This document shows, piece after piece, positions 1 through 10,252 of a DNA stretch of 30,461 nucleotides (position 1 is the stretch's first letter; every line of letters begins with the position of its first letter). The notes under the pieces are model-generated. The model saw only the letters and a list, made by a program, of their open reading frames with translations, was not told the DNA's origin and searched no databases. Both the position numbers and the translations under genes were made by a program. This DNA comes from Actinomycetes bacterium (lineage in GTDB: Bacteria; Actinomycetota; Actinomycetes; Actinomycetales; Cellulomonadaceae), in the NCBI GenBank assembly GCA_023461115.1, contig JAEWOA010000193.1:1-30461 (forward strand). The letters are read 5' to 3'.

Positions 1-1133
1 GGCCGCTCCTGCTCGCCGGCCGCGGGGCGTGGGTGTCCGGCGCCGGGCCCGTGCTCGGCGAGATCGCGGACGCCACCGGCGCCCTCACGGCCACGACCGC
101 GCTCGGCCGCGGCGTGTTCCCGCGCGCCGGGTTCGACCTCGGGGTCGCGGGCGGGTTCGGCGCCGAGGACGCGATGGAGCTCGTGCGGCAAGCCGACGTC
201 GCGGTCGTCGTCGGGGCGTCGCTCAACCAGTTCACGATGCGGTTCGGCGAGCTGTTCGCGCCCGGCACGCGGGTGTTCCAGGTGGACGTTGCGCCCGCGG
301 CGACGCATCCGCACGTCGGCGGTTACGTGCGCGGCGACGCCGCGACCGTCGCCACGGCCGTGCTCGACGAGCTCAGCGCGCTCGGCGCCGCCCCGAGCGG
401 ATGGCGCGAGCGGGTCGACGTCGCCGCGGCGCGCGCCTACCCGAGCGGTGACGGCGCCGCCGCGGACGGGCTGCTCGACCCGCGCTCCGCGGCCGCCCGG
501 ATCGGCGAGCTGCTCCCGGCCGACCGCGTCGTCGTCTCCGACGGCGGCCACTTCCTCGGCTGGTCGAACATGTACTGGCCCGTGGCCTCACCCGACCGCG
601 TGCTGATGGTCGGGACGGCGTTCCAGGCGATCGGGCTCGGGTTCCCGAGCGTCCTGGGCGCGGCGCTCGCCCGCCCGTCGTCGACGATCGTGCTCACCAC
701 CGGCGACGGCGGCGGGCTCATGGCGCTGGCCGACCTGGAGTCCGCGGTGCGCGTGGCCGGCGGGCGCGGGCTCGCGGTCGTGTGGAACGACTCCGCGTAC
801 GGCGCGGAGATCCACGTGTACGGGCGCAAGGGCCTCACGCGCGACCCCATGCTCATCCCCGGCGTGGACTTCGCCGGGCTCGCCTCGGCGGTCGGGGCCC
901 GCGGGGTCACGGTCCGGACGCTCGACGACCTCGACGAGCTCCGGCAGTGGGCGCAGCGCCCCTCGTCGCAGCGGCCGTTCCTGCTGCTCGACCTCAAGGT
1001 CTCCGCGAGCGTCGTCGCCCCGTTCCAGGAGGAGATCCTGCGCGCGAGCGGGTGGGCGCCCGCCGAGCCCGCGCCGAGCACGCCGCCCGACCCGACGGAT
1101 CGTGAGGGAGCCGATGTCCGAGCCCACGCCTGA
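1..1133 (+). CDS. Thiamine diphosphate-dependent enzyme (acetolactate synthase-like), 3' part
   Basis: The gene is cut by the window's left edge and is open in frame 3 from the first bases. The visible part covers the central domain and the C-terminal ThDP-binding domain. The cofactor motif is seen as GDGG (near 711) followed by WNDS about 25 residues later, the GDG-x(n)-N signature of the acetolactate synthase/benzoylformate decarboxylase superfamily. The N-terminal pyrimidine domain with the catalytic Glu is outside the window, so the substrate cannot be deduced. It overlaps the next gene and leads the homoprotocatechuate operon. A 2-oxo-acid decarboxylase or lyase feeding aromatic degradation is possible, but that is inference from position. 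The family call is firm, the reaction unknown. Confidence 0.8.
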   Translation, partial: PLLLAGRGAWVSGAGPVLGEIADATGALTATTALGRGVFPRAGFDLGVAGGFGAEDAMELVRQADVAVVVGASLNQFTMRFGELFAPGTRVFQVDVAPAATHPHVGGYVRGDAATVATAVLDELSALGAAPSGWRERVDVAAARAYPSGDGAAADGLLDPRSAAARIGELLPADRVVVSDGGHFLGWSNMYWPVASPDRVLMVGTAFQAIGLGFPSVLGAALARPSSTIVLTTGDGGGLMALADLESAVRVAGGRGLAVVWNDSAYGAEIHVYGRKGLTRDPMLIPGVDFAGLASAVGARGVTVRTLDDLDELRQWAQRPSSQRPFLLLDLKVSASVVAPFQEEILRASGWAPAEPAPSTPPDPTDREGADVRAHA

Positions 1134-2592
1134 CGGCCCGCTGCCGGCCCGGCCCGGCAAGATCGTCGCGGTCCACCTGAACTACGCCTCGCGCGCCGAC
1201 GAGCGGGGGCGGCGGCCCGCCCACCCGTCGTACTTCCTGAAGCCGACCAGCTCGCTCGCCGCCACGGGCGGGGTCGTCGAGCGGCCCGCGGGCGCCGAGC
1301 TGCTCGCGTTCGAGGGCGAGGTCGCGCTCGTCGTCGGCGTCGCCGCGCGCCGCGTCGGGCTCGACGACGCATGGGGGCACGTCGCGTGGGTGACCGCGGC
1401 CAACGACCTCGGGCTGTACGACCTGCGCGCGAACGACAAGGGCTCGAACGTGCGCTCCAAGGGCGGGGACGGCTTCACCCCGCTCGGGCCGGGCCTGCTC
1501 GACGCCCGCCTGGTCGACCCTGCGGCGCTGCGCGTGCGCACGTGGGTCAACGGCGAGCTCCGCCAGGAGGACACCACGGCCGGGCTGCTGTTCCCGCTCG
1601 CGCAGCTCGTCGCCGACCTGTCCCAGCACCTCACGCTCGAGCCCGGCGACGTGATCCTGGCTGGGACGCCCGCCGGCTCGTCGGTGGTCGCGCCCGGGGA
1701 TGTCGTGGAGGTCGAGGTCGACGCGCCCGGCGCTCCCGGGTCGCCGTCGTCCGGGCGGCTCACGACGACCGTCGTCGCGGGCCAGGTGGCGTTCGACGCC
1801 GCGCTCGGCTCGCTGCCCGCGGTCGACGACGAGCAGCGCGCGCAGGCATGGGGCTCGCGCGCGGCGGCCGGCCTGCCGCCCAGCCCCGAGCCGTTCCGGC
1901 TGACCGCCGAGCTGCGCGAGAAGCTCGCGCGCGCCTCGGTCGCCACACTGAGCGCGCAGCTGCGGCGACGCGGGCTCGACGACGTGACGATCGACGGCGT
2001 GCGGCCACTGGACCCCGGGATGCGGCTCGTCGGGACAGCGCGCACGCTGCGGTACCTGCCCGGCCGCGAGGACCTCGTCGCGAGCCGCGGCGGCGGGGCC
2101 AACGCCCAGAAGCGCGCGTTCGACAGCCTGCGCGAGGGCGACGTGCTGGTCATCTCGGCGCGCGGCGAGGCCGACGCCGGGACGCTCGGGGACATCGTCG
2201 CGCTGCGCGCCCGGGTGCGCGGCGCCGCGGGGGTCGTCACCGACGGGGCTGTGCGCGACCACGACGCGGTCGCCGGCCTGGGTCTTCCGGTGTTCGCGGC
2301 CGGTGCGCATCCCGCGGTGCTCGGGCGCCGGCACGTGCCCTGGGACGTGGACGTGGCCGTGGCCTGCGGTGGGACCACCGTCGAGCCGGGCGACGTGGTG
2401 GTCGGGGACGGCGACGGCGTCGTCGTGATCCCGCCCGCGCTCGTCGCCGAGGTCGCCGACGCGGCGCTCGCGCAGGAGGACGAGGAGCGCTGGGTCGCCG
2501 AGCAGGTGGCCGCCGGGCACGCGCTCGACGGGCTGTTCCCCATGGACGCGCAGTGGAGAGCGAGGTACGAGGCGTGGCGCACGCACCGCTGA
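1114..2592 (+). CDS. Fused fumarylacetoacetate hydrolase-family / RraA-family protein (HpaG-like)
   Basis: Two enzyme domains lie in one 492-residue chain. Residues about 15-205 are an FAH-family isomerase/decarboxylase domain, with KIVAVHLNYA, FLKP, the metal-binding E67-x-E69 in FEGEV, D98, and PGDVILAGTPAG. After a linker, residues about 260-490 are RraA-like, with G356-T-L-G359-D360, twenty residues, then R381-D382. That is the metal-binding motif of class II HMG/CHA-type aldolases. In homoprotocatechuate degradation, HpaG decarboxylates and isomerises the carboxymethyl-hydroxymuconate product, and in E. coli it is two tandem FAH modules. Here an RraA module takes the second place. ATG 1114 is chosen because AGGGAG lies just before it, although the spacing of 3 nt is short. 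GTG 1102 is the alternative. The gene overlaps both neighbours. Confidence 0.85.
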   Translation: MSEPTPDGPLPARPGKIVAVHLNYASRADERGRRPAHPSYFLKPTSSLAATGGVVERPAGAELLAFEGEVALVVGVAARRVGLDDAWGHVAWVTAANDLGLYDLRANDKGSNVRSKGGDGFTPLGPGLLDARLVDPAALRVRTWVNGELRQEDTTAGLLFPLAQLVADLSQHLTLEPGDVILAGTPAGSSVVAPGDVVEVEVDAPGAPGSPSSGRLTTTVVAGQVAFDAALGSLPAVDDEQRAQAWGSRAAAGLPPSPEPFRLTAELREKLARASVATLSAQLRRRGLDDVTIDGVRPLDPGMRLVGTARTLRYLPGREDLVASRGGGANAQKRAFDSLREGDVLVISARGEADAGTLGDIVALRARVRGAAGVVTDGAVRDHDAVAGLGLPVFAAGAHPAVLGRRHVPWDVDVAVACGGTTVEPGDVVVGDGDGVVVIPPALVAEVADAALAQEDEERWVAEQVAAGHALDGLFPMDAQWRARYEAWRTHR

Positions 2593-3269
2593 ACCCGAAC
2601 GCCAGCAAGTCCCAGCGGGCGTACGACTCGCTCCGGCAGCGGATCGCGGGCCAGGAGTTCGCGCCCGGGCACCGGCTGGTGCTCGCGTCGATCGCCGACG
2701 AGCTCGGCATGAGCGTCGTCCCGGTGCGCGAGGCCATCCGCCGGCTCGAGGCCGAGGGCCTGGTGACGTTCGAGCCGAACGTCGGCGCGCGCGTCTGCGT
2801 GATCGACGACTCGCAGTACCGGCACAGCATGGAGACGCTCGCGCTGCTCGAGGGCGCGGCCACCGCGCTCGCCGCGCGGCGCCTGACCACCGACGACGTG
2901 CGCCTGGCGCGCGAGCTCAACCGGCACCTGGTCGACTCGCTCGACGACTTCGACCCGCGTCTGTTCACCGCGCTGAACCACCGGTTCCACGCGGTGCTGT
3001 TCGCCGCGTGCCCCAACCCGCGGCTGCTCACGCTCGTCGAGGCCGAGTGGGCCCGGCTCGGGCACCTGCGGGACTCCACGTTCAGCTTCGTGCCCGGCCG
3101 CGCGCGCGAGTCGGTGCGCGAGCACGAGAGCCTGCTCGAGCTGATCGAGGCGGGGGCGCCCCTGGCGGACATCGAGCGGACCGCGCGTGAGCACCGCTCG
3201 TCGACGCTCGCCGCGTACCTCGGCCGCGCGCACCCCGACCCGGTGGCGGCCGCCGCCACGACCGCGTGA
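2574..3269 (+). CDS. GntR-family transcriptional regulator (FadR/FCD type)
   Basis: The protein has 231 residues. A winged helix-turn-helix at about 12-78 shows the GntR signature, including the VPVREAIRRLEAEGLV recognition segment. Residues about 85-215 are an all-helical FCD ligand domain with LNHRFHAVL and two later histidines (EHESLLELI, AREHRSS) of the kind that bind a metal in this family. GTG 2574 is chosen because two GAGG motifs precede it. A second in-frame GTG at 2553 is possible. The start lies inside the end of the FAH-RraA gene, so translation is probably coupled. Sitting inside the catabolic operon, it is the obvious candidate for pathway-specific repression or activation by an aromatic intermediate. 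No operator could be assigned, because the operon promoter is upstream of the window. Confidence 0.9.
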   Translation: MAHAPLNPNASKSQRAYDSLRQRIAGQEFAPGHRLVLASIADELGMSVVPVREAIRRLEAEGLVTFEPNVGARVCVIDDSQYRHSMETLALLEGAATALAARRLTTDDVRLARELNRHLVDSLDDFDPRLFTALNHRFHAVLFAACPNPRLLTLVEAEWARLGHLRDSTFSFVPGRARESVREHESLLELIEAGAPLADIERTAREHRSSTLAAYLGRAHPDPVAAAATTA

Positions 3270-3280
3270 GAGAGGTGACC

Positions 3281-4795
<1,515 letters not shown>

Positions 4796-4796
4796 C

Positions 4797-5897
4797 GTGC
4801 CGCTCTCACCGATCCCCACGCCGGCGTCGCCGCCGCCGGACATCCTGCGCGCGGCCTCGATGGAGGTCGTCGTGACCGACCTGGCGGCCGCGCGGCACTT
4901 CTACGTGGACGTCCTGGGTCTCGTCGTCACCCAGGAGGACGCCGACGCGATCTACCTGCGCACGTTCGAGGACTTCCTCCACCACAACCTGGTGCTGCGC
5001 GCGGGGCCGGTGGCGGCGATTGCGGCGCTGTCCTACCGGGTGCGCGCGCCGCAGGACCTGGACCGGGCCGTCGCGTTCTACCGCGAGCTCGGGTGCCGGG
5101 TGGAGCGGCGGGCCGACGGCTTCGTCGCGGGCATCGGCGACTCCGTGCGGGTGCAGGACCCGCTCGGCTTCCCGCTCGAGTTCTTCCACGACGTCCAGCA
5201 CGTCGAGCGGCTCGCCTGGCGCTACGACCTGCAGGGGCCGGGGGCGCTGGTCCGCATCGACCACTTCAACCAGGTGACCCCCGACGTGCCGCGCGGCGTG
5301 CGACACCTGCAGGACCTGGGCTTCCGCGTCACCGAGGACATCCAGGACGACGCGGGCACCACCTACGCCGCGTGGCTTCGTCGCAAGCCCACCGTGCACG
5401 ACACCGCGCTGACCGGCGGCGCTGGGCCGCGCCTGCACCACGTCGCGTTCGCGACGCACTCGACGCACAACATCGTGTCCATCTGCGACAAGCTCGGCGC
5501 GCTGCGGCTCTCGGACCGCATCGAGCGAGGGCCCGGCCGGCACGGCGTGTCCAACGCGTTCTACCTCTACCTGCGGGACCCCGACGGGCACCGGGTCGAG
5601 ATCTACACGCAGGACTACTACACGGGCGACCCCGACAACCCCGTGGTCACCTGGGACGTGCACGACAACCAGCGCCGCGACTGGTGGGGCAACCCCGTGG
5701 TGCCGTCCTGGTACACCGAGGCGTCGCTGGTGCTGTCGCTGGACGGTGAGCCGCAGCCCGTGGTGGAGCGCGACGAGGCGAGCGAGCTCGAGGTGACGAT
5801 CGGCGCCGACGGGTTCTCCTACACGCGCGAGGGCGACGCGGCCGACGACCTCCCGAGCTGGAAGCAGGGCGAGTACAAGCTGGGGCACCAGTTGTGA
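4797..5897 (+). CDS. hpaD: 3,4-dihydroxyphenylacetate (homoprotocatechuate) 2,3-dioxygenase
   Basis: An extradiol ring-cleavage dioxygenase of the vicinal-oxygen-chelate fold with 366 residues, opening the ring of 3,4-dihydroxyphenylacetate. Metal ligands are H156 (IDHFNQV), H215 (LHHVAFATH) and E268 (HRVEIYTQ), each exactly one number above the H155/H214/E267 I recall from Brevibacterium fuscum HPCD. The second-sphere residues also match: W193, H201, R244, H249 and Y258. The C-terminal segment with YYTGDPDNP and WWGNPVVPSWY is typical of this actinobacterial group. GTG 4797 follows the hpaE stop by one base, with GAAGGGA upstream. Sequence does not tell Fe from Mn use, since the Mn enzyme MndD has the same ligands. 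The stop overlaps the hpaH start. Confidence 0.96.
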   Translation: MPLSPIPTPASPPPDILRAASMEVVVTDLAAARHFYVDVLGLVVTQEDADAIYLRTFEDFLHHNLVLRAGPVAAIAALSYRVRAPQDLDRAVAFYRELGCRVERRADGFVAGIGDSVRVQDPLGFPLEFFHDVQHVERLAWRYDLQGPGALVRIDHFNQVTPDVPRGVRHLQDLGFRVTEDIQDDAGTTYAAWLRRKPTVHDTALTGGAGPRLHHVAFATHSTHNIVSICDKLGALRLSDRIERGPGRHGVSNAFYLYLRDPDGHRVEIYTQDYYTGDPDNPVVTWDVHDNQRRDWWGNPVVPSWYTEASLVLSLDGEPQPVVERDEASELEVTIGADGFSYTREGDAADDLPSWKQGEYKLGHQL

Positions 5898-6697
5898 GCG
5901 CCTCGGCTGGGCGCACGCTGCCCGACGAGACGATCGCCGCGATCGCCGACGAGCTCGCGGACGCCGAGTCGAGGCGCGCGACCGTGCCGCTGCTGACCGC
6001 CCGGCATGCCGGGATGACGGTCGACGACGCGTACGCGGTGCAGGGCGAGTGGCGGCGGCGGGCGGTCGCGTATGGGCGGCGGCTCGTCGGGCACAAGATC
6101 GGGCTCACGTCGAAGGTGATGCAGGCCGCCACCGGGATCGACGAGCCCGACTACGGCGCGATCCTCTCCGACATGGTCTACGACTCCGGCGCGGAGATCG
6201 AGCACGGGCGGTTCTCCAACGTCCGGATCGAGGTGGAGCTCGCGTTCGTCCTCTCGTCGGACGTGGGACCGGGCGCGACGGTTGACGACGTGCTCGCGGC
6301 CACCGCGCACGTGGTCCCGGCCCTGGAGATCCTGTCGTCGCGCATCGAGCTGGCGGGGCGCACGATCGTCGACACCATCAGCGACAACGCCGCGATGGGC
6401 GCGATGGTCGTCGGGGGTGTGCGCCGTCCGCCGGGCGAGCTGGACCTGCCGTGGGCCGCCGCGGTGCTGCGGCGCAACGGGACGATCGAGGAGTCCGGCG
6501 TGGCCGCCGCCGTGCTCGGGCACCCCGCGCTGGGGGTCGCATGGCTCGCCGACAAGCTCGCGCGGCACGGCGACCGGCTCACGGCGGGGGAGATCGTGCT
6601 CGCCGGGTCCTTCACGCGCCCGATCTGGGTGCAGCCTGGTGACACCGTCATGGCCGACTACCGCGACCTAGGGACGATCACATGCCGCTTCGTCTGA
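5894..6697 (+). CDS. hpaH: 2-oxo-hept-4-ene-1,7-dioate hydratase
   Basis: A 267-residue member of the FAH-fold hydratase group (HpaH/XylJ/MhpD type), the usual length. It adds water to 2-oxo-hept-4-ene-1,7-dioate to make the substrate of HpaI. Visible family motifs are the YAVQ near 47, GHKIGLTS (66-73, with conserved K68), DYGAILSDM, the metal-binding IEVELAF with E113 and E115, and VVPALEI near 141. The GTG start at 5894 shares four bases (GTGA) with the hpaD stop, a sign of translational coupling. It overlaps hpaI by 16 bases at the other end. Confidence 0.94.
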   Translation: MSASAGRTLPDETIAAIADELADAESRRATVPLLTARHAGMTVDDAYAVQGEWRRRAVAYGRRLVGHKIGLTSKVMQAATGIDEPDYGAILSDMVYDSGAEIEHGRFSNVRIEVELAFVLSSDVGPGATVDDVLAATAHVVPALEILSSRIELAGRTIVDTISDNAAMGAMVVGGVRRPPGELDLPWAAAVLRRNGTIEESGVAAAVLGHPALGVAWLADKLARHGDRLTAGEIVLAGSFTRPIWVQPGDTVMADYRDLGTITCRFV

Positions 6698-7461
6698 CGC
6701 CGACGTTTCGTGACGCCCTCGCCGCCGCGCACGCTCCGCTCGTGGGGATGTGGGTGTCGTCGGGGAGCCCGCTCGTCGCGGAGATCTGCGCGGGCTCCGG
6801 GCTCGACTGGTTGCTGATCGACATGGAGCACTCGCCCAACGGCCTCGAGTCGGTGCTCGCGCAGCTCCAGGCGGTCGCCGCATACCCCGTCAACCCCGTG
6901 GTGCGGGTGCCGACCGGCGGCGACGTCGTCGTCAAGCAGGTCCTCGACCTCGGGGCCCAGAACCTGCTCGTGCCGATGGTCTCGTCGGCGGCCCAGGCAC
7001 GCGCCGTCGTCGAGGCGGTGCGCTACCCGCCCCGCGGGCGCCGGGGCGTCGGCGGCGCGCTGGCCCGCTCCACGCGCTGGAACCGGGTGGATGGGTATCT
7101 CGGCGACGCAGACTCGCACGTGTCGGTCACGGTGCAGGTGGAGACCGCGGAGGGCGTCGCGGCGGCGGGGGAGATCGCGGCCGTGGACGGCGTCGACGCG
7201 GTGTTCGTCGGGCCGGCCGACCTCGCCGCCTCCCTGGGGGTGCTAGGCCAGCAGGGCCACCCGGACGTGCGCGCCGCTGTCCTCCGCACCATCGACGCCG
7301 TCCGCGACGCCGGCAAGCCGGTCGGCGTCAACGCCTTCGACCCCTCGCTGGCTCGCGCCTACACCGGTGCTGGCGCCACATTTGTCGCCGTCGGCGCCGA
7401 CGTCACGCTCCTCGCCCAGGGCTCCGAGGCCCTCGCCGGATCGTTCGTCGATCCGGCCTGA
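6682..7461 (+). CDS. hpaI: 4-hydroxy-2-oxoheptanedioate aldolase
   Basis: A class II pyruvate aldolase of the HpaI/HpcH family, 259 residues. It splits 4-hydroxy-2-oxoheptanedioate into pyruvate and succinic semialdehyde, the last step of the pathway. Residues that correspond to the metal and substrate sites are D47 and H50 (LIDMEHSPNG), R75 (VVRVP), E154 (VQVETAEG) and D180 (VFVGPADLAASLG). ATG 6682 lies within the end of hpaH, with AGGGA nearby upstream. It is the last gene of the operon and is followed within seven bases by a strong hairpin. Confidence 0.95.
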   Translation: MPLRLTPTFRDALAAAHAPLVGMWVSSGSPLVAEICAGSGLDWLLIDMEHSPNGLESVLAQLQAVAAYPVNPVVRVPTGGDVVVKQVLDLGAQNLLVPMVSSAAQARAVVEAVRYPPRGRRGVGGALARSTRWNRVDGYLGDADSHVSVTVQVETAEGVAAAGEIAAVDGVDAVFVGPADLAASLGVLGQQGHPDVRAAVLRTIDAVRDAGKPVGVNAFDPSLARAYTGAGATFVAVGADVTLLAQGSEALAGSFVDPA

Positions 7462-7467
7462 AGACAA

Positions 7468-7508
7468 ACGGCAGCCCTGCGTCCGACGTCGGAACGCAGG
7501 GCTGCCGT
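7468..7508. terminator. Bidirectional hairpin terminator after the hpa operon
   Basis: A perfect 15-bp inverted repeat (arms 7468-7482 and 7494-7508, ACGGCAGCCCTGCGT and its complement) encloses an 11-nt loop that is itself mostly palindromic (CCGACGTCGG). It lies between the hpaI stop (7461) and the stop of the convergent gene (7534), so it can serve both strands. There is no T-tract, which is common for actinobacterial terminators. Confidence 0.9.
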
Positions 7509-7533
7509 CAGCTCGCGCGAAGGGCCTAACGCG

Positions 7534-8367
7534 TCACTTGACCGCGACGAACGTGCTGTCCGACAGCAGGTCGGGGGACACGGCGAGGACGCCGGCCTGC
7601 CAGCCATCCGCGGGCACCTCGTAGATGCGGTTGCCGGTGACGGAGGCGCCGGCGTAGACGCTCGTGAGCGAGTCGAACGACTTGTCGGCCACGAAGAGTG
7701 TCGAACCGTCGAGCCCGTCGATCGTGTTGCCCTCTGCGGTGACGAACTCGACAGTCGCCCACGGGGTCGAGCCCTGCGAGTCCGTGCCGTTGTACGTGGC
7801 GGTCAGGTTGACCACGAGCAGCGTCGATCCCGCCTCCGGCTTCGAGCCCAGCGAGTCCGCGTCGGCGGTGGTGACGGAGTTGATGGTCACCGTCCAGTCG
7901 CCACCGGTGATCGCGGAGCCGAGCGGCGCGGGGTTCTCCCGGGTCGTCCCAGCCGCGTCGGCTGCGGGCTCGTCCGCCGCAGCGTCGTCGGAGGCGTCGT
8001 TGGCGGCGTCGTTGGCGGGAGCCTCGACACTGTTGCCCGTCGTCTCGTCGAGGGCGTCGTCGACCACCTTGGCGAACGCGACGTTGACGACGACGCCGAT
8101 GATGACCGCGAGGACACCGAGGACGATGCCCGAGACGGCGAGCTTCTTGCCGGCGCCCGAGCTCTTCGACTTCACCAGGCCAACCGCGGCGAGAACCGCG
8201 CCGACGACTCCGACGACGATGGCGACGACATTGATGACCGGGATGAACGAGCCAAGAACGCCGAGCAGGCCCAGGACGAATCCGGCCGTCGCGAGCCCGT
8301 TCCCCGGCTTGGCGGGGGCGGGCGGGGGCGCAACCGGCACTGGCTGGGCCTGGTGAGTCTCGGACAT
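7534..8367 (-). CDS. Membrane protein with DUF4190-like and DUF4352-like domains
   Basis: The protein has 277 residues. It starts with a cytoplasmic Pro/Ala-rich stretch (1-23). Two hydrophobic stretches follow (about 25-64 and 76-99), separated by a short basic loop (KSKSSGAGKK). This is the DUF4190-like pattern common in actinobacterial membrane proteins. Next comes an acidic Asn/Asp/Ala-rich linker (about 100-145), then a beta-rich extracytoplasmic domain (about 150-277, with STLLVVNLTATYNG) that resembles DUF4352/immunoprotective Telomeric-repeat-type lipoprotein domains. No enzymatic motif is seen and no function is assigned. ATG at 8367 is well supported by GGAGGA four bases upstream. 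It converges on hpaI and shares its terminator. Confidence 0.8.
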   Translation of the reverse strand: MSETHQAQPVPVAPPPAPAKPGNGLATAGFVLGLLGVLGSFIPVINVVAIVVGVVGAVLAAVGLVKSKSSGAGKKLAVSGIVLGVLAVIIGVVVNVAFAKVVDDALDETTGNSVEAPANDAANDASDDAAADEPAADAAGTTRENPAPLGSAITGGDWTVTINSVTTADADSLGSKPEAGSTLLVVNLTATYNGTDSQGSTPWATVEFVTAEGNTIDGLDGSTLFVADKSFDSLTSVYAGASVTGNRIYEVPADGWQAGVLAVSPDLLSDSTFVAVK

Positions 8368-8926
8368 GGTTCCTCCATCGGGTCGCTCGCGGGCGCCAGC
8401 CCTGCGAGAGGGTGAATGTGGACGCGCTCCGGGCGGGTCGGACGCCGCCGCACGACGGGCGGACTCCATGACCGGCAGCGCCCTGGCACGCCAGCGGCCC
8501 CGCGCAGTCCCACGAGGGGACTGAACCATCCGGCGAACGGCCAACGATCCTGGTCGCGCGAGGGCGAGGTGGCCCAGGCGACGACGTGAGTACCGGGGTG
8601 AGCCCAGGCAGGGGCAGGCTTCAGCGCGTGGGAGTGGGCGCAAGTAGCGGTCGGCCACCGCCGCTGGGGCGCGGGTGGCGAGGAGGCCCCGACGACGAGG
8701 GACGGGACACGCGAGGGTCGGGAGGGTGGTTCCGGAAAGGGTCTGACCTGCTGAGTCTGTGACATCCCGCGCGGTCCTCCACACGCGGAGTGTCACGCCC
8801 TCCACACATGCTTCCTGACCTGCGGGCTTTTGACTGTCATCGTTAGCGGCGTAGCGCTTGTCTGCTCTGCCCGCCGACCGCCGCCAGTCGGCTCGTACAG
8901 CCGGGTCCATGAGGCGGCAGCGCCCG
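8368..8926. other. Stretch without a convincing gene
   Basis: These 559 bases separate two minus-strand genes. The minus frame of the downstream gene stays open up to 8910, but it lacks a ribosome binding site and has coding-unlike composition (Arg/Pro/Ser-rich), so I treat it as leader or non-coding. The only symmetry I noticed is GTGACA at 8759-8764 against TGTCAC at 8791-8796, which is too far apart to call. The promoter of the 7534-8367 gene must lie here but could not be fixed. Confidence 0.5.
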
Positions 8927-9382
8927 CTACCAACCCTCGGGACGCCACCCTTCTTCGAAGTCCCGCCACTCCCAGGGCTCGATGTCCCCTCGATGACGCG
9001 AACGCTCGAAGGACTCTTTGACGCTTTCGCTCCATGTGTCGGCCTCGGCGTCTGTTAGCTCCCCAGAGCGCACGTCCTTTGCGACGTCTCTCGCCTTCCC
9101 TTCGCGCAGGTAGATGGCGAACCGTTCGTACGCCTCAGGCGAGAGTTCCGCGTCGTCCCAGCTACAGGTGTTGGCGGATGACTTCCGGCTTGCGACAAGC
9201 GCGGCGACCACGACGGCGCCTGCTGCGAGTGCCGCAACCCCAGCCGCGGCGGTCCACCGCTTCCAGTGCGGGGAACGCACGGCGCCCGCCTCACCATCAG
9301 AACGGCCCACGACTTCAGGACCGTCGGCCAGTTCGCCCTTCGCCACGACGCTCCCTTCGACGGGGTCGCTGTCTTCGCGCAT
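8927..9382 (-). CDS. Single-pass membrane protein of unknown function
   Basis: The protein has 151 residues and I recognise no family. Residues 1-42 are acidic and would be cytoplasmic. One transmembrane helix spans about 44-65 (Ala/Val-rich, followed by SRK). The remaining 85 residues are charged and would lie outside, with one cysteine just after the membrane and many Glu/Asp/Arg. The C-terminus is Trp-rich (EPWEWRDFEEGW). The start at 9382 has GGAAGGCGGA a few bases upstream. It begins 40 bases after the stop of the EcsC-like gene on the same strand and is probably co-transcribed with it. It could be a small accessory subunit of that protein, but nothing in the sequence proves this. Confidence 0.65.
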   Translation of the reverse strand: MREDSDPVEGSVVAKGELADGPEVVGRSDGEAGAVRSPHWKRWTAAAGVAALAAGAVVVAALVASRKSSANTCSWDDAELSPEAYERFAIYLREGKARDVAKDVRSGELTDAEADTWSESVKESFERSRHRGDIEPWEWRDFEEGWRPEGW

Positions 9383-9422
9383 GGGTTCCGCCTTCCCTTC
9401 TCGCGCCTTCCTTGCGTGCGAC

Positions 9423-10172
9423 TCAGGCCGCGGCAGGCAGGGGTCCGTCGTCGGGGCGTCCCCAGGTTCGGAAGTCCGCGGTGTTCGTCGTGGTGCTCAG
9501 ATTCACCATCACCTCGTCCCACGTCTGGACGGCTGGACCACAGAAGCGGTGGGCTCCCTTGATCACGCCCGCTGCGAGTGCTGCATTGCCGCCGGCGCCG
9601 AGGAGGGCGCCCACGCCGGCAGGAAGCGCCTTGCCGAGCACGAGGATGCCCTGACGGGTTCCGTAGCGGGTCACGAAGTTACGGCCGAGGACCTTGTTGA
9701 TGGCTCGGATCGTCTCAAGCGGAACGGCCTTGGCTGCCCTGGCACCCAGGTGCGTGCCGGTCCTCTTGGTGGCCTCCTGGATCACGCCATAGGCCCCCTT
9801 TCCCACGAGGGCGGCCAGTGCCAGTGTCCGAAGGCGCTCCTCATCGTCGAGCGGGTCGCCCGCGAGCGCTGCTCCGATCAGGACGAGCCGAACGCTGAGC
9901 CCGATGAAACCGACCGCGTCGAGGACTGCCGCACCGACACCAGCCGCGACGGGCGCGATGGCGATTGCCCCTGCCGCGGCGCCGCTGCTGGCCACGGTCG
10001 CCACGTAGCGCCGCTCGACCAGCGTGCGCACCTCATCGGGCGACAGGTTCGGGTGCCTGTCTCGAAGTGACGCGCAAGTTGTGACCGCGTGCGTGCCGCC
10101 AGTCGTTAGCGCGGCGTCCACCGCGCGCATGAGTTGGGCCTGAATGTACTTCGATGCACCGTACGACGTCAT
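9423..10172 (-). CDS. EcsC-like membrane-associated protein
   Basis: The protein has 249 residues. Glycine/alanine-rich hydrophobic segments at about 58-105 and 178-205 flank a charged middle. The stretch GRNFVTRYGTRQG, then LGKALPAGVGALLGAGGNAALA and a final ARRFGP-like motif (HRFCGP) match what I recall of the EcsC family, whose biochemical role is poorly understood. This is a family call from memory. The start is set at ATG 10172 (MTSYGASKY). Upstream in-frame codons run into the divergent promoter region and read as non-coding. It is divergent from the HTH/membrane gene at 10312 and leads a probable two-gene minus-strand unit with the 151-residue membrane protein. Confidence 0.65.
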   Translation of the reverse strand: MTSYGASKYIQAQLMRAVDAALTTGGTHAVTTCASLRDRHPNLSPDEVRTLVERRYVATVASSGAAAGAIAIAPVAAGVGAAVLDAVGFIGLSVRLVLIGAALAGDPLDDEERLRTLALAALVGKGAYGVIQEATKRTGTHLGARAAKAVPLETIRAINKVLGRNFVTRYGTRQGILVLGKALPAGVGALLGAGGNAALAAGVIKGAHRFCGPAVQTWDEVMVNLSTTTNTADFRTWGRPDDGPLPAAA

Positions 10173-10252
10173 TGTCCCGTTCCCTGTCTTGTGATGGATT
10201 ATCGCTGTCCAGACTGGTCTGTGACAGAACTCTCGGGCCTCGATCGACACGT

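Noticed and set aside
8368..8910. N-terminal extension of the 7534-8367 membrane protein to 458 residues
   Set aside because: The extension is Arg/Pro/Ser-rich without domain character, and the ATG at 8367 has a near-perfect ribosome binding site.
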